Source: an uncultured Eubacteriales bacterium
GTDB taxonomy: Bacteria; Bacillota; Clostridia; Oscillospirales; Oscillospiraceae
DNA length: 9,845 bases
Assembly (NCBI GenBank): GCA_900548615.1
Contig: URKW01000075.1
Coordinates: 1 to 9,845 of the forward strand
Direction of reading: 5' to 3'
The translations under genes and the position numbers were made by a program. Positions 1-6,147 of the stretch are shown piece by piece. The notes below the pieces were generated by a model, which had not been told where the DNA came from, did not search any database, and saw only the letters and a list, made by a program, of their open reading frames with translations. The first letter of the stretch is position 1, and every line of letters starts with the position of its first letter.

Positions 1-16
1 CGCCATTTTCATGGCG
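1..16 (-). terminator. Possible terminator hairpin of thiT, cut by the window edge
   Basis: A 6-bp perfect inverted repeat (CGCCAT, TTTC loop, ATGGCG) lies about 85 bp past the thiT stop in the direction of transcription. The bases that would show a U-tract fall outside the window, so its role cannot be decided. The rest of 1-99 contains nothing else I can support. Confidence 0.25.
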
Positions 17-99
17 GGGGGGTTCGGTTGTCTCACGTCCCGGCACAGAGACGCAAGACTGACAGGGTATAACGACAGGGGAGAGAGAAAATAGCAAAG

Positions 100-723
100 T
101 TAGCGCTCGGGATCCCAGTTGGAGTTTTTGTCCTCCTTATCAGCCTGAGCCTTCTGAGCTGCGGCAGAAGCGCGGGGCAGATCCTCGCCCGTCAGATACT
201 TCTTCAGGGGCTTATAGGCCACGGCGAACACCACCAGCGTGATGGCGATGTTGGGCAGCATGTAGGCCAGATTGTACAGCAGGGAGTAGAACCAGGGAGA
301 CTTCATGGTCATGCCGAAGAACACGTCGGGCATATACGCGGCCCAGATGGTGGCGCCCACCACATAGTGCACCAGGAACCGGGCAAAGCCGGCAATCAGC
401 GTACCGGTGAAAACGCCGCTTTTCTTACGGGCCGCCAGACCGGCAAAGCCCAGCACCGTAAACGCCAGCAGATAGTCGCCGATAATGGACTGCCAGCCGA
501 TGGCAAAGCCGCCGTCAAATACGAACTGCAGCACGCCGAAAACAAAGCCGCTCAGCAGGCCAGGCCCAAGGCCCCAGCGCACGGCATACAGCACCAGCGG
601 AACCATGGACAGCACGACGCTGCCGCCCCAGGGCATCTCCCACAGCTTGATAAAGCTGAGGATCTCGGCCACAGCCACCAGAACAGCGCCTTCGCACAGG
701 GCGCGAAGCTTCATGTGATTCAT
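100..723 (-). CDS. thiT: Thiamine transporter S-component (ThiT/YuaJ family)
   Basis: This is a 207-residue integral membrane protein that binds thiamine as the substrate-specific S-component of a group II ECF transporter, so it would need the shared EcfA/EcfA'/EcfT module, which is not in this window. About five to six hydrophobic helices fill residues 8-170. ThiT-type residues are visible: D83-Y84 in a GDYLLAF segment (the place of the Glu-Tyr pair in Lactococcus ThiT), H119, W127 and Y150-N151 near YNLAYMLPN. The last ~30 residues form a charged, alanine-rich tail that looks longer than in typical ThiT. The start at 723 is chosen because TAGGAGGT lies 7 nt upstream (731-738); Met4 is the alternative. 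Its leader carries a TPP riboswitch, which strongly supports the thiamine assignment. Confidence 0.93.
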   Translation of the reverse strand: MNHMKLRALCEGAVLVAVAEILSFIKLWEMPWGGSVVLSMVPLVLYAVRWGLGPGLLSGFVFGVLQFVFDGGFAIGWQSIIGDYLLAFTVLGFAGLAARKKSGVFTGTLIAGFARFLVHYVVGATIWAAYMPDVFFGMTMKSPWFYSLLYNLAYMLPNIAITLVVFAVAYKPLKKYLTGEDLPRASAAAQKAQADKEDKNSNWDPER

Positions 724-729
724 TTGTTG

Positions 730-738
730 TTACCTCCT
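730..738 (-). promoter_or_regulatory. Strong ribosome binding site of thiT
   Basis: On the minus strand the sequence reads TTAGGAGGT, an almost complete anti-16S match, ending 7 nt before the ATG at 721-723. It supports Met1 rather than Met4 as the start. The site lies outside the riboswitch terminator, so control is expected at transcription and not by hiding this site. Confidence 0.85.
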
Positions 739-790
739 AAGAAAAACATAGTCTGACCGCTGCGGTCTTTCCGTGGGAGGTACGCTCCGC

Positions 791-826
791 AAAAGAAACA
801 CCGCATTGCGGCGATGCAATGCGGTG
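791..826 (-). terminator. Riboswitch-controlled intrinsic terminator before thiT
   Basis: An 11-bp perfect stem (799-809 with 816-826, 6-nt loop) is followed on the minus strand by TTTCTTTT at 798-791, the form of a Rho-independent terminator. It sits between the TPP aptamer and the thiT ribosome binding site. Its 5' arm (818-825, ACCGCAUU) can instead pair with AAUGUGGU at 842-849, which is the 3' end of the aptamer. This gives the expected antiterminator. TPP binding should hold that strand in P1 and allow termination. Confidence 0.88.
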
Positions 827-841
827 AAAATCATCACTATG

Positions 842-936
842 ACCACATTCCTACGCCGGCATTATCCGGATCAGGTTCGAGGGATCACAGCAGCGATACG
901 CTGTATCTCAGCCGGTTTGCACCAGCACCCCTTGTA
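842..936 (-). ncRNA. TPP riboswitch (THI element) aptamer
   Basis: On the minus strand the conserved THI-box blocks are present in order: GGGGUGC near 925-931, CUGAGAU at 905-911, and ACCUGAU, GGAUAAUGCC and GCGUAGG between about 851 and 877. A P3 stem (ACAGC with GCUGU, about 886-903) lies between them. P1 appears short: UACA at 933-936 pairs with UGUG at 844-847. The predicted transcript begins at about 940, so the aptamer is at the very 5' end of the RNA. Combined with the downstream terminator it should be a transcriptional OFF switch that lowers thiT expression when thiamine pyrophosphate is plentiful. Confidence 0.96.
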
Positions 937-946
937 TTGTAGCGTC

Positions 947-975
947 ATCATAGCACACAGGTAGGTTTTTGTCAA
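947..975 (-). promoter_or_regulatory. Sigma-A promoter of the thiT riboswitch transcript
   Basis: On the minus strand there is a consensus -35 box TTGACA (970-975), a 17-nt spacer (953-969) and a -10 box TATGAT (947-952). The expected start is an A near 940, a few bases before the TPP aptamer. This is one of the strongest promoter matches in the window. Confidence 0.88.
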
Positions 976-983
976 TACGTGCC

Positions 984-1007
984 GGCAGAAAAATCTGCCA
1001 TTTTTTT
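984..1007 (+). terminator. Hairpin plus T-tract, oriented as a plus-strand terminator
   Basis: A 6-bp stem (GGCAGA 984-989, AAAA loop, TCTGCC 994-999) is followed on the plus strand by ATTTTTTTA. The T-tract is on the wrong side for the minus-strand gene that ends at 1006, and no plus-strand gene precedes it. It lies between the stop codon of the cls partner gene and the thiT promoter. Read on the minus strand it is a hairpin preceded by an A-tract, so terminating activity there is doubtful. Confidence 0.4.
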
Positions 1008-1602
1008 ACACCTGATCCAAATGGCCGGTGGCCTCCAGCGTGGCGAAGCGATCCAGCGCGATATATCCGGCGGCGAAGATCACGTACAGGCCCGCCAGTG
1101 CCAGCAGCGGCTTCAGAACGTTGGCCCAGCCCGGCTCGTGGAATACCACGCTGCCGCTGTCCGTGACCACCTGTGCCGCCAGCATCTCATGGCGCAGGGT
1201 GTACGCCGTGCCGTCAGCGGCGGCAAAGCTGCGGCGCTGGGCCTTCAGCTCCTTGTACAGCGCGCCGTCCTCATCGGTCTGCTGCTCCACCTCGTTGCCC
1301 TGCAGATCCAGTGTGACAACAGTTTTTCCGGTGGACAGCAGCAACTGTCCCTCCCGCACGGTGAACAGAAAGCTCTTGTCCACGTGGGGCGTGATGGCGG
1401 ACACCTTTTGTCCCGCCTCATATACCTCGATCTTTCCGCCCCGGCCCAGATACAGCCGTCCGGCGTCGTCCGCCGCGATGCCCTCATAGGACAGGGCCAT
1501 ACGGCCCGTCACCATGGCGATGACGGACAGCAGGAAGATCAGTATAGCCGGGATAGCCAGCGCCCGCATCAAACGGCGGTATTTCGGTTCCAATAGTTTC
1601 AT
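1006..1602 (-). CDS. Two-helix membrane protein of unknown function, partner of cardiolipin synthase
   Basis: I do not recognise this 198-residue protein. It has a basic N-terminus (MKLLEPKYRRLMR), a hydrophobic helix at about residues 14-34, a central soluble part of about 125 residues, and a second hydrophobic helix at about 164-184 followed by a short tail. The central part alternates short strand-like segments with glycines and aspartates (for example GIAADDAGRLYLGRGG and TVVTLDLQGNEVE). That is the texture of one or two beta-propeller (NHL/PQQ-like) blades, but it is too short for a full propeller. The simplest topology places this part outside the membrane. The gene starts 24 bp after the cls stop, with GAGGTAG 4-5 nt before its ATG, so the two are probably co-transcribed. 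A role linked to phospholipid synthesis or the envelope is inference from this position only. Confidence 0.78.
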   Translation of the reverse strand: MKLLEPKYRRLMRALAIPAILIFLLSVIAMVTGRMALSYEGIAADDAGRLYLGRGGKIEVYEAGQKVSAITPHVDKSFLFTVREGQLLLSTGKTVVTLDLQGNEVEQQTDEDGALYKELKAQRRSFAAADGTAYTLRHEMLAAQVVTDSGSVVFHEPGWANVLKPLLALAGLYVIFAAGYIALDRFATLEATGHLDQV

Positions 1603-1626
1603 AGGTCTACCTCATGTTCCGGAGAA

Positions 1627-3180
1627 TTACATCCACATGGCGAACAGCCGCAGCAGCGTGCCAAGAGCCTTGTGATACCAGGGACGGCTTTTCCAGCGCT
1701 TCATGGTCATGCGTTCGCCGGAGGCGGCGATGCGCGCCATGTCCTCTGCCAGCGGCTGGGACGCCGCCGTGCCGTACAGCAGCGTACCGCACTCGAAATG
1801 CAGCTGGAAGCTGCGGTAATCCATGTTCACCGAGCCGACAAACGCCATTTTCCCGTCTGCCAGCACGGTCTTGCCGTGCAGCAGGCCCGGCGTGAAAATG
1901 TCGATCTCCACCCCGTGGCGCATCAGCTCGCCCCAGTAGCTTTCCGCCACCAGATAGGCGAACTTATGGTCGGGGATGCCGGGCATCAGCAGCTGCACCT
2001 TGACGCCGCTGTCCGCCGCCAGACACAGGGCGCGCATCATGGGCTCGTCAATGGCCAGATACGGCGTGGTGATGGTCAGCGTCTCCCGCGCTCCGGCGAT
2101 CAGCTGCAAAAACGCGTCCTCGGCGGTGTTGATGGGGTTGTTGTCCGGGCCGTCCACAAAGGGCTGGACGAAGCCCTGACCCTCCGCGCCGAAGCGGGGA
2201 CGGTAGTAGTCATAGCCGTTGTCCAGCGTGCCGCCCATCCGCTCCCACAGGTGGATGAAGTCCCGTGTGAGACCCCAGGCGCCCCGGCCTGTCAGCCGCA
2301 CGCCGCAGTCCTTCCAATAGCCGAACCGCTCCGTGATGTTGGCGTATTCGTCTGCCAGATTGGCGCCGCCGGTATAGGCCACCTCGCCGTCGATGCAGGC
2401 GATCTTCCGGTGGTCGCGATAGTTGAAGTACAGCCGGTTCACGTACTGGTGTACCGGGTTGAAGATCATGACCTCCACGCCGATACTTTGCAGTGCGTCG
2501 ATCTCCTCGTTGCCGAAGCGCATCATGCTGCCGAAGTCATCAAAGAGGAACTTAATCTCCACGCCCTCCGCCCGCTTGCGGCGGAAGATATCCAGCATCC
2601 GGTCGAAGATCTCGCCCCGTGCCACAATGTAGTATTCCAGAAAGATGAAGCGCTTCGCCTGCTCCATGTGCTCCAGCAGATCGCTGAGATACGCCTCGCC
2701 AGTGGCGAGATATTCCGCCTGGGTGCTGTCGTACAGGGGGAAGCCGCCCCGTGCCATGTAGCAGGCCAGACGGTTCCACTCCGGCATTTGCTCTGCCAGC
2801 GCCGACGCCGCGGCGGCGCACTGCTCCATCTGGACGGGACTCTCCGCCGGAAGCGGCACCTTTTTCAGCGTCAGCCGCTTGGCACTGCTTTCGCCGTTCC
2901 ACAGCCAGTACAGGATCAGACCCGCGGCGGGTACCACCAGGATCAGCAGGATCCAGCCGATCTTGTAGCTGCTGCTGCCGGGGCGGGTGTAGACGCGTCC
3001 GGCCACGATCAATGCCAGCACTTGCAGCAGCGTATAGGCCAGCGCCATTTTCTGCTGCAGCAGCACGGACAGCCCCACCACCAGTGCGATCTGCACCAGC
3101 AGCAGCAGCGCCACCAGCGCAAGCCGCAGTCCGGCGCTGATCCGCCGTTCCGTTTTCTGTTGTATTCGGTGCTTTTTCAT
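1627..3180 (-). CDS. cls: Cardiolipin synthase (phospholipase D family)
   Basis: This 517-residue enzyme should join two phosphatidylglycerol molecules into cardiolipin and release glycerol at the cytoplasmic membrane. The N-terminus holds three hydrophobic segments (about 17-40, 46-62 and 74-94), the last ending in the YWLWNG element usual in Firmicutes Cls. Two PLD catalytic HxKxxxxD motifs follow: HRKIACID (H257, K259, D264) and HGKTVLAD (H435, K437, D442). They are trailed by GGANLADEY and GSVNMDYRS, as in true Cls enzymes. Length and motif spacing are normal for the family, and both active-site halves are intact. The ATG is preceded by AAAGGAG at a 4-5 nt gap. No convincing promoter is visible between the gene and pncB; a hairpin-rich repeat occupies that interval. 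A small membrane-protein gene follows closely. Confidence 0.95.
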   Translation of the reverse strand: MKKHRIQQKTERRISAGLRLALVALLLLVQIALVVGLSVLLQQKMALAYTLLQVLALIVAGRVYTRPGSSSYKIGWILLILVVPAAGLILYWLWNGESSAKRLTLKKVPLPAESPVQMEQCAAAASALAEQMPEWNRLACYMARGGFPLYDSTQAEYLATGEAYLSDLLEHMEQAKRFIFLEYYIVARGEIFDRMLDIFRRKRAEGVEIKFLFDDFGSMMRFGNEEIDALQSIGVEVMIFNPVHQYVNRLYFNYRDHRKIACIDGEVAYTGGANLADEYANITERFGYWKDCGVRLTGRGAWGLTRDFIHLWERMGGTLDNGYDYYRPRFGAEGQGFVQPFVDGPDNNPINTAEDAFLQLIAGARETLTITTPYLAIDEPMMRALCLAADSGVKVQLLMPGIPDHKFAYLVAESYWGELMRHGVEIDIFTPGLLHGKTVLADGKMAFVGSVNMDYRSFQLHFECGTLLYGTAASQPLAEDMARIAASGERMTMKRWKSRPWYHKALGTLLRLFAMWM

Positions 3181-3243
3181 GGGGCTCCTTTCGGAATAGG
3201 GTAAGGGGATAGCGGGGGAAATTGCGCAGGGGATGGTGTACCA

Positions 3244-3417
3244 ATTGGCCCCTCTGGGAGGGGGCTATCAGCCGCAAGGCTGACTGGGGGAGAGAATAAA
3301 AGGCTGAAATTCTCTCCCCCGTCGGGGCGTTAAGAAAATATGCCGGTGGCATGTTTTTAGCCCCGATCTCGGCGGCTGTGCCGCCGTAGCTGCCACCTCC
3401 CTCACAGAGGGAGGCAA
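3244..3417. repeat. Intergenic multi-hairpin repeat element (MITE-like)
   Basis: This non-coding stretch between pncB and cls is almost entirely inverted repeats placed end to end. They are CCCCTC/GAGGGG near 3249-3263; CAGCC/GGCTG at 3269-3282; a 12-bp perfect stem 3286-3297 with 3309-3320; TCGGGGC 3322-3328 with GCCCCGA 3360-3366, enclosing an inner ATGCC/GGCAT; GGCGGC/GCCGCC at 3371-3385; and CCTCCCT/AGGGAGG at 3396-3414. The two ends resemble each other as inverted repeats (TTGGCCCCTCTGGGAGG against TTTGCCTCCCTCTGTGAGG). The right-hand hairpin recurs at 9797-9822. Such elements are common between genes in Oscillospiraceae-type genomes as I recall them. Whether it is mobile or a processed RNA cannot be told here. 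Confidence 0.75.
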
Positions 3418-3449
3418 AGAACGTGTAGTTCAGGGTCGGCCCCTCCCGC

Positions 3450-4901
3450 TCAGTTCCGGTTCTTCCGCAGCAGCTCCTGCTGGATGTCCCACAGCTTCTG
3501 GCTGAGATCCACGTAATAGGTCTGGGGGTTATCAAAGCGCTTGATCTCGTCCCACAGGGTGTTCACCTGCTGCTTGCAGTAGGCCTGAATGTCCTTCAGC
3601 GTCGGGGACTGGTACACCTTTTTGCCGTTCAGGAACACCGGTACCAGCAGCTCACGGGCCTCAAAGTTGCACACGTTCTTGGTTTTCCACGTGGCATAGG
3701 GGTCGAACAGCATCAGCGGCTCATTCTCGTCCACCACCTCGTCGTGAACGGTCATGTAGTCGGCAATGGCCTTGCCGTTGTCTCTGTTATAAAGGCGATA
3801 CACCTTCTTGAAGTGGGGAATGGTGATCTTCTCCACGTTTTCGCTGCACTTGATCTTGGGAATGATCTCGCCCTTGTCGTTCTCCACGGCGGTCAGCTTG
3901 TACACGCCGCCGAACACCGGCTCGCTCTTGGCGGTGATCATCCGCTCACCCACGCCGAACATATCGATTTGAGCGCCCTGCAAAAACAGGTTCTGGATCA
4001 GCCGCTCGTCCAGCGAGTTGGACACGCTGATCTGACACTCCGGCCAGCCGGCCTCGTCCAGCATCTTGCGGGCCTTCTGGCTGAGATAGGCCATGTCGCC
4101 GCTGTCCAGCCGGATACCGCACTTGCTGATGCCCATGGGGCGCAGTACCTCGTTAAAAGCGCGGATAGCGTTGGGCACGCCGGATTTCAGAGTGTTGTAG
4201 GTATCCACCAGCAGCGTGGCGTTGGTGGGGTATGTCTCACAGTAGGTCTTGAAGGCCTCGTACTCCGTGTCAAACATCTGCACCCAGGCGTGGGCCATGG
4301 TGCCGCCGGCGGGAACGCCGTACAGCTGGTCGGAAATGGTGCAGGCCGTACCGGCGCAGCCGCCGATATAGGCCGCCCGCGCGCCGATGATAGCCGCGTC
4401 CGCGCCCTGTGCCCGGCGGGAGCCAAACTCCAGCACCGTGCGGCCGTTGGCGGCCCGGCAGATGCGGTTGGCCTTGGTGGCGATCAGGCTCTGGTGGTTG
4501 ATGGTCAGCAGCGTGAACGTCTCAATCAGCTGGGCCTCGATAGACGGTGCGCGTACCACCACCAGCGGCTCGCGAGGGAACACAGGGGTGCCCTCGGGGA
4601 TGGCGTAGATATCACCGGTGAAACGGAAATTCCGCAGATAGTCCAGAAACTCCTCACAGAACAGGCTGCGGCCCCGGAGATAGGCGATATCCTCCTCGCT
4701 GAAGTGGAGATTTTCAATGTAGTCGATCAGCTGCTCCAGACCTGCGGCGATGGCGAAGCCGCCCTGATCGGGCACCTTGCGGAAGAACACATCGAAATAG
4801 GTGATGCGATCCTTGTATCCGTTGCGGAAGTATCCGTTGCCCATGGTCAACTCATAGAAGTCGCACAGCATGGTCATGTTCAGCTTTTCAGCAGTATTCA
4901 T
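3450..4901 (-). CDS. pncB: Nicotinate phosphoribosyltransferase
   Basis: This 483-residue cytosolic enzyme converts nicotinate and PRPP to nicotinate mononucleotide, with ATP hydrolysis, in the Preiss-Handler NAD salvage route. Family hallmarks appear in order: LCDFYELTMGNGYF at 12-25, LEFGSRRAQGADAA at 157-170, GGTMAHAW at 199-206 with H204 as the expected phosphorylated histidine, DTYNTLKSGVPNAI, GIRLDSGDMAYLS, SVSNSLDE and FGVGERMITAKSEPVFGG. The length matches the longer bacterial type. The ribosome binding site is weak: CAGGAA lies almost against the ATG and GAGG lies further upstream. Met8/Met10-type internal starts are therefore possible, but the chosen start keeps the usual N-terminus. 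The gene has its own promoter, divergent from the XRE gene, and is followed by the repeat element. No other NAD genes are adjacent. Confidence 0.96.
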   Translation of the reverse strand: MNTAEKLNMTMLCDFYELTMGNGYFRNGYKDRITYFDVFFRKVPDQGGFAIAAGLEQLIDYIENLHFSEEDIAYLRGRSLFCEEFLDYLRNFRFTGDIYAIPEGTPVFPREPLVVVRAPSIEAQLIETFTLLTINHQSLIATKANRICRAANGRTVLEFGSRRAQGADAAIIGARAAYIGGCAGTACTISDQLYGVPAGGTMAHAWVQMFDTEYEAFKTYCETYPTNATLLVDTYNTLKSGVPNAIRAFNEVLRPMGISKCGIRLDSGDMAYLSQKARKMLDEAGWPECQISVSNSLDERLIQNLFLQGAQIDMFGVGERMITAKSEPVFGGVYKLTAVENDKGEIIPKIKCSENVEKITIPHFKKVYRLYNRDNGKAIADYMTVHDEVVDENEPLMLFDPYATWKTKNVCNFEARELLVPVFLNGKKVYQSPTLKDIQAYCKQQVNTLWDEIKRFDNPQTYYVDLSQKLWDIQQELLRKNRN

Positions 4902-4931
4902 TTCCTGTCAAACCTCAAATTCTCAATAATA

Positions 4932-4945
4932 CCCCGGTGTCGGGG
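4932..4945 (-). other. Small hairpin in the pncB leader
   Basis: A CCCCG/CGGGG stem with a 4-nt loop lies in the predicted pncB 5' UTR and is followed on the minus strand by TATTATT. Its position would fit a transcript-stabilising hairpin, an operator or a weak attenuator. Nothing further identifies it. Confidence 0.3.
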
Positions 4946-4963
4946 CGCAAGAGTATCTACTTA

Positions 4964-4991
4964 ATTATAGCACAAATTTAACATTTCGCAA
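4964..4991 (-). promoter_or_regulatory. Promoter of pncB
   Basis: On the minus strand a perfect -10 box TATAAT (4964-4969) is preceded by TGC, an extended -10. A weaker -35, TTGCGA, lies at 4986-4991 with a 16-nt spacer. The predicted start near 4957 gives a leader of about 55 nt. Confidence 0.72.
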
Positions 4992-5003
4992 CCGTTTCTC
5001 CCA

Positions 5004-5070
5004 TATAATTCAGCGTTTTGGGGCAGCTAAACCGCTGGTCGGTTGCATTTTTTGCTCCACCTGCTACAAT
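5004..5070 (+). promoter_or_regulatory. Candidate promoters of the XRE membrane regulator
   Basis: Two candidates lie before the TTG start. The upstream one has a perfect TATAAT at 5004-5009 but no good -35 at normal spacing; TTAACA at 4978 is 20 nt away. The downstream one has TTGCAT (5043-5048), a 16-nt spacer and TACAAT (5065-5070) with a TGC extension, but would start only about 13 nt before the start codon. An inverted repeat AACCG/CGGTT (5030-5044) overlaps the downstream -35 and could be an operator. I cannot choose between the promoters from sequence alone. Confidence 0.5.
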
Positions 5071-5089
5071 AAACGGCGAGGTGATCACT

Positions 5090-6091
5090 TTGGACAAAAA
5101 ACAACTCGGCGCGTTTATCGCCGAAAATCGCAGGCGTCAGCACATGACCCAACAGCAGCTGGCCCAAATGCTTTACATCACCGATAAGGCTGTGAGCAAA
5201 TGGGAGCGCGGGCTTTCCTATCCCGATGTCACACTTCTGGAGCCGCTGGCCACGGCTTTAGGGATGACAACAGCCGCGCTTATCCGGTGCGATTCGCCTG
5301 CTGAGGAAAAGGAGAACGCTATGGAAGAAAAAAAGCCCCATGCGGAAAACGAGACGCTTCGCGCCGTCGCGGAAATGGCCGATGACAGCAAAAAGCAGCT
5401 GCAGCGCCAGTGGCTCACGGGTACCAGTGCCACTGTAGCGACGCTTCTGCTCGTCATTATCCTGCTGGTGATCGAAAATATCCACACCAATCTGACAAAC
5501 CCCTATCGAAACACAGAGGCGGTATTCTGTCTTGTCCAAGAGGTAGAGCGCACGGCAGACGGCACATGGCTCTACGTTATGGATGCGGACGATCTCGCCA
5601 TGGAATTCCTGAAACTCCGGTGTCCGGCGGATATGGATACGGACACCTTGAAAACCGGATGGCGCTATGTAGACTCCGTTTTGGCACATCCACAGTATCT
5701 CATTGAATATGATCGCCGCACCAACGAGATCACGCGATGCGATGAACTGCCGGAATATCTGACAGTGACCGCCATAGGCGGCTTTGACGGCAGTCCGGCA
5801 CAGCCCATGGAGAAGCCGCTTTTCGGCTTTGAGAAAACCTATTCGGCGCACCTTGACGACCATGGTGCCACCTACTTCTTCGCTCCTGTTCCGGAGCATC
5901 CGGAGGAGCGGCAGGTACTGATGCTCCTGCCGGACGCGGGACGCCACGTAGACTACCGCGTGGAGGATGTGGACGGCGACGGCATCAACGAACTGCTGCT
6001 GACAGGTCTCGGCGGGGAGAAGCCCTTCATGCTCTGCGATGTGGACATCACGGGACAACTCATTACACAACTCTACAGCACATGGAACTGA
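5090..6091 (+). CDS. Membrane-tethered XRE-family HTH regulator with an extracytoplasmic domain
   Basis: I start this gene at the TTG at 5090, where GAGGTG lies 6 nt upstream and the protein begins (M)DKKQLGAFIAENRRRQ, a usual XRE N-terminus. The frame opens further at a TTG at 5018 but without such support. The 333-residue product has an HTH_3 domain at about 4-62 (helix-turn-helix around QQLAQMLYITDKAVSKWERG) and a charged linker. One membrane helix follows at about 111-129 (ATVATLLLVIILLVIENI), then a C-terminal domain of about 200 residues, predicted outside the membrane, which I do not recognise. Near its end, DVDGDGINEL (D293, D295, D297, E301) resembles a calcium-binding EF-hand or FG-GAP loop. 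The architecture suggests a one-component regulator sensing something at the cell surface. Its targets are unknown. It is divergent from pncB and monocistronic. Confidence 0.85.
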   Translation: MDKKQLGAFIAENRRRQHMTQQQLAQMLYITDKAVSKWERGLSYPDVTLLEPLATALGMTTAALIRCDSPAEEKENAMEEKKPHAENETLRAVAEMADDSKKQLQRQWLTGTSATVATLLLVIILLVIENIHTNLTNPYRNTEAVFCLVQEVERTADGTWLYVMDADDLAMEFLKLRCPADMDTDTLKTGWRYVDSVLAHPQYLIEYDRRTNEITRCDELPEYLTVTAIGGFDGSPAQPMEKPLFGFEKTYSAHLDDHGATYFFAPVPEHPEERQVLMLLPDAGRHVDYRVEDVDGDGINELLLTGLGGEKPFMLCDVDITGQLITQLYSTWN

Positions 6092-6103
6092 CCAGCTTTC
6101 AGA

Positions 6104-6135
6104 AAAAAAGAACCGCCCGCAGGCGGTTCTTTTTT
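6104..6135. terminator. Bidirectional intrinsic terminator between the XRE gene and the CD1247-like gene
   Basis: A stem of up to 14 bp (6104-6117 with 6122-6135) has a GC core of GAACCGCC/GGCGGTTC and a 4-nt CGCA loop. It is flanked by an A-tract on the left and a T-tract on the right, so it can end transcription in either direction. It lies between convergent genes, 12 bp after the plus-strand stop and 12 bp before the minus-strand stop. Confidence 0.92.
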
Positions 6136-6147
6136 CTGTTCTGAGAA

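Noticed and set aside
1672..3204. Long plus-strand open frame (about 510 codons) opposite cls
   Set aside because: It lies antisense to a cardiolipin synthase with both HKD motifs intact. Its translation is rich in His, Gln and Ala, as expected from a GC-rich shadow frame, with no recognisable domain.
3244..3417. CRISPR array
   Set aside because: The repeats are inverted, differ from each other and lack regular spacers. No cas genes are present.
2552..3535. Minus-strand frame spanning the pncB end, the repeat and the start of cls
   Set aside because: It overlaps both real genes in another frame and crosses the hairpin repeat; no family is recognisable.
3744..4964. Long plus-strand open frame (about 406 codons) opposite pncB
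   Set aside because: It is the antisense shadow of nicotinate phosphoribosyltransferase, has no domain, and extends into the pncB promoter region.
5018..5089. N-terminal extension of the XRE protein from the TTG at 5018
   Set aside because: It has no ribosome binding site, overlaps the candidate promoter boxes, and the added 24 residues are unlike an XRE N-terminus. The TTG at 5090 has GAGGTG at proper spacing.
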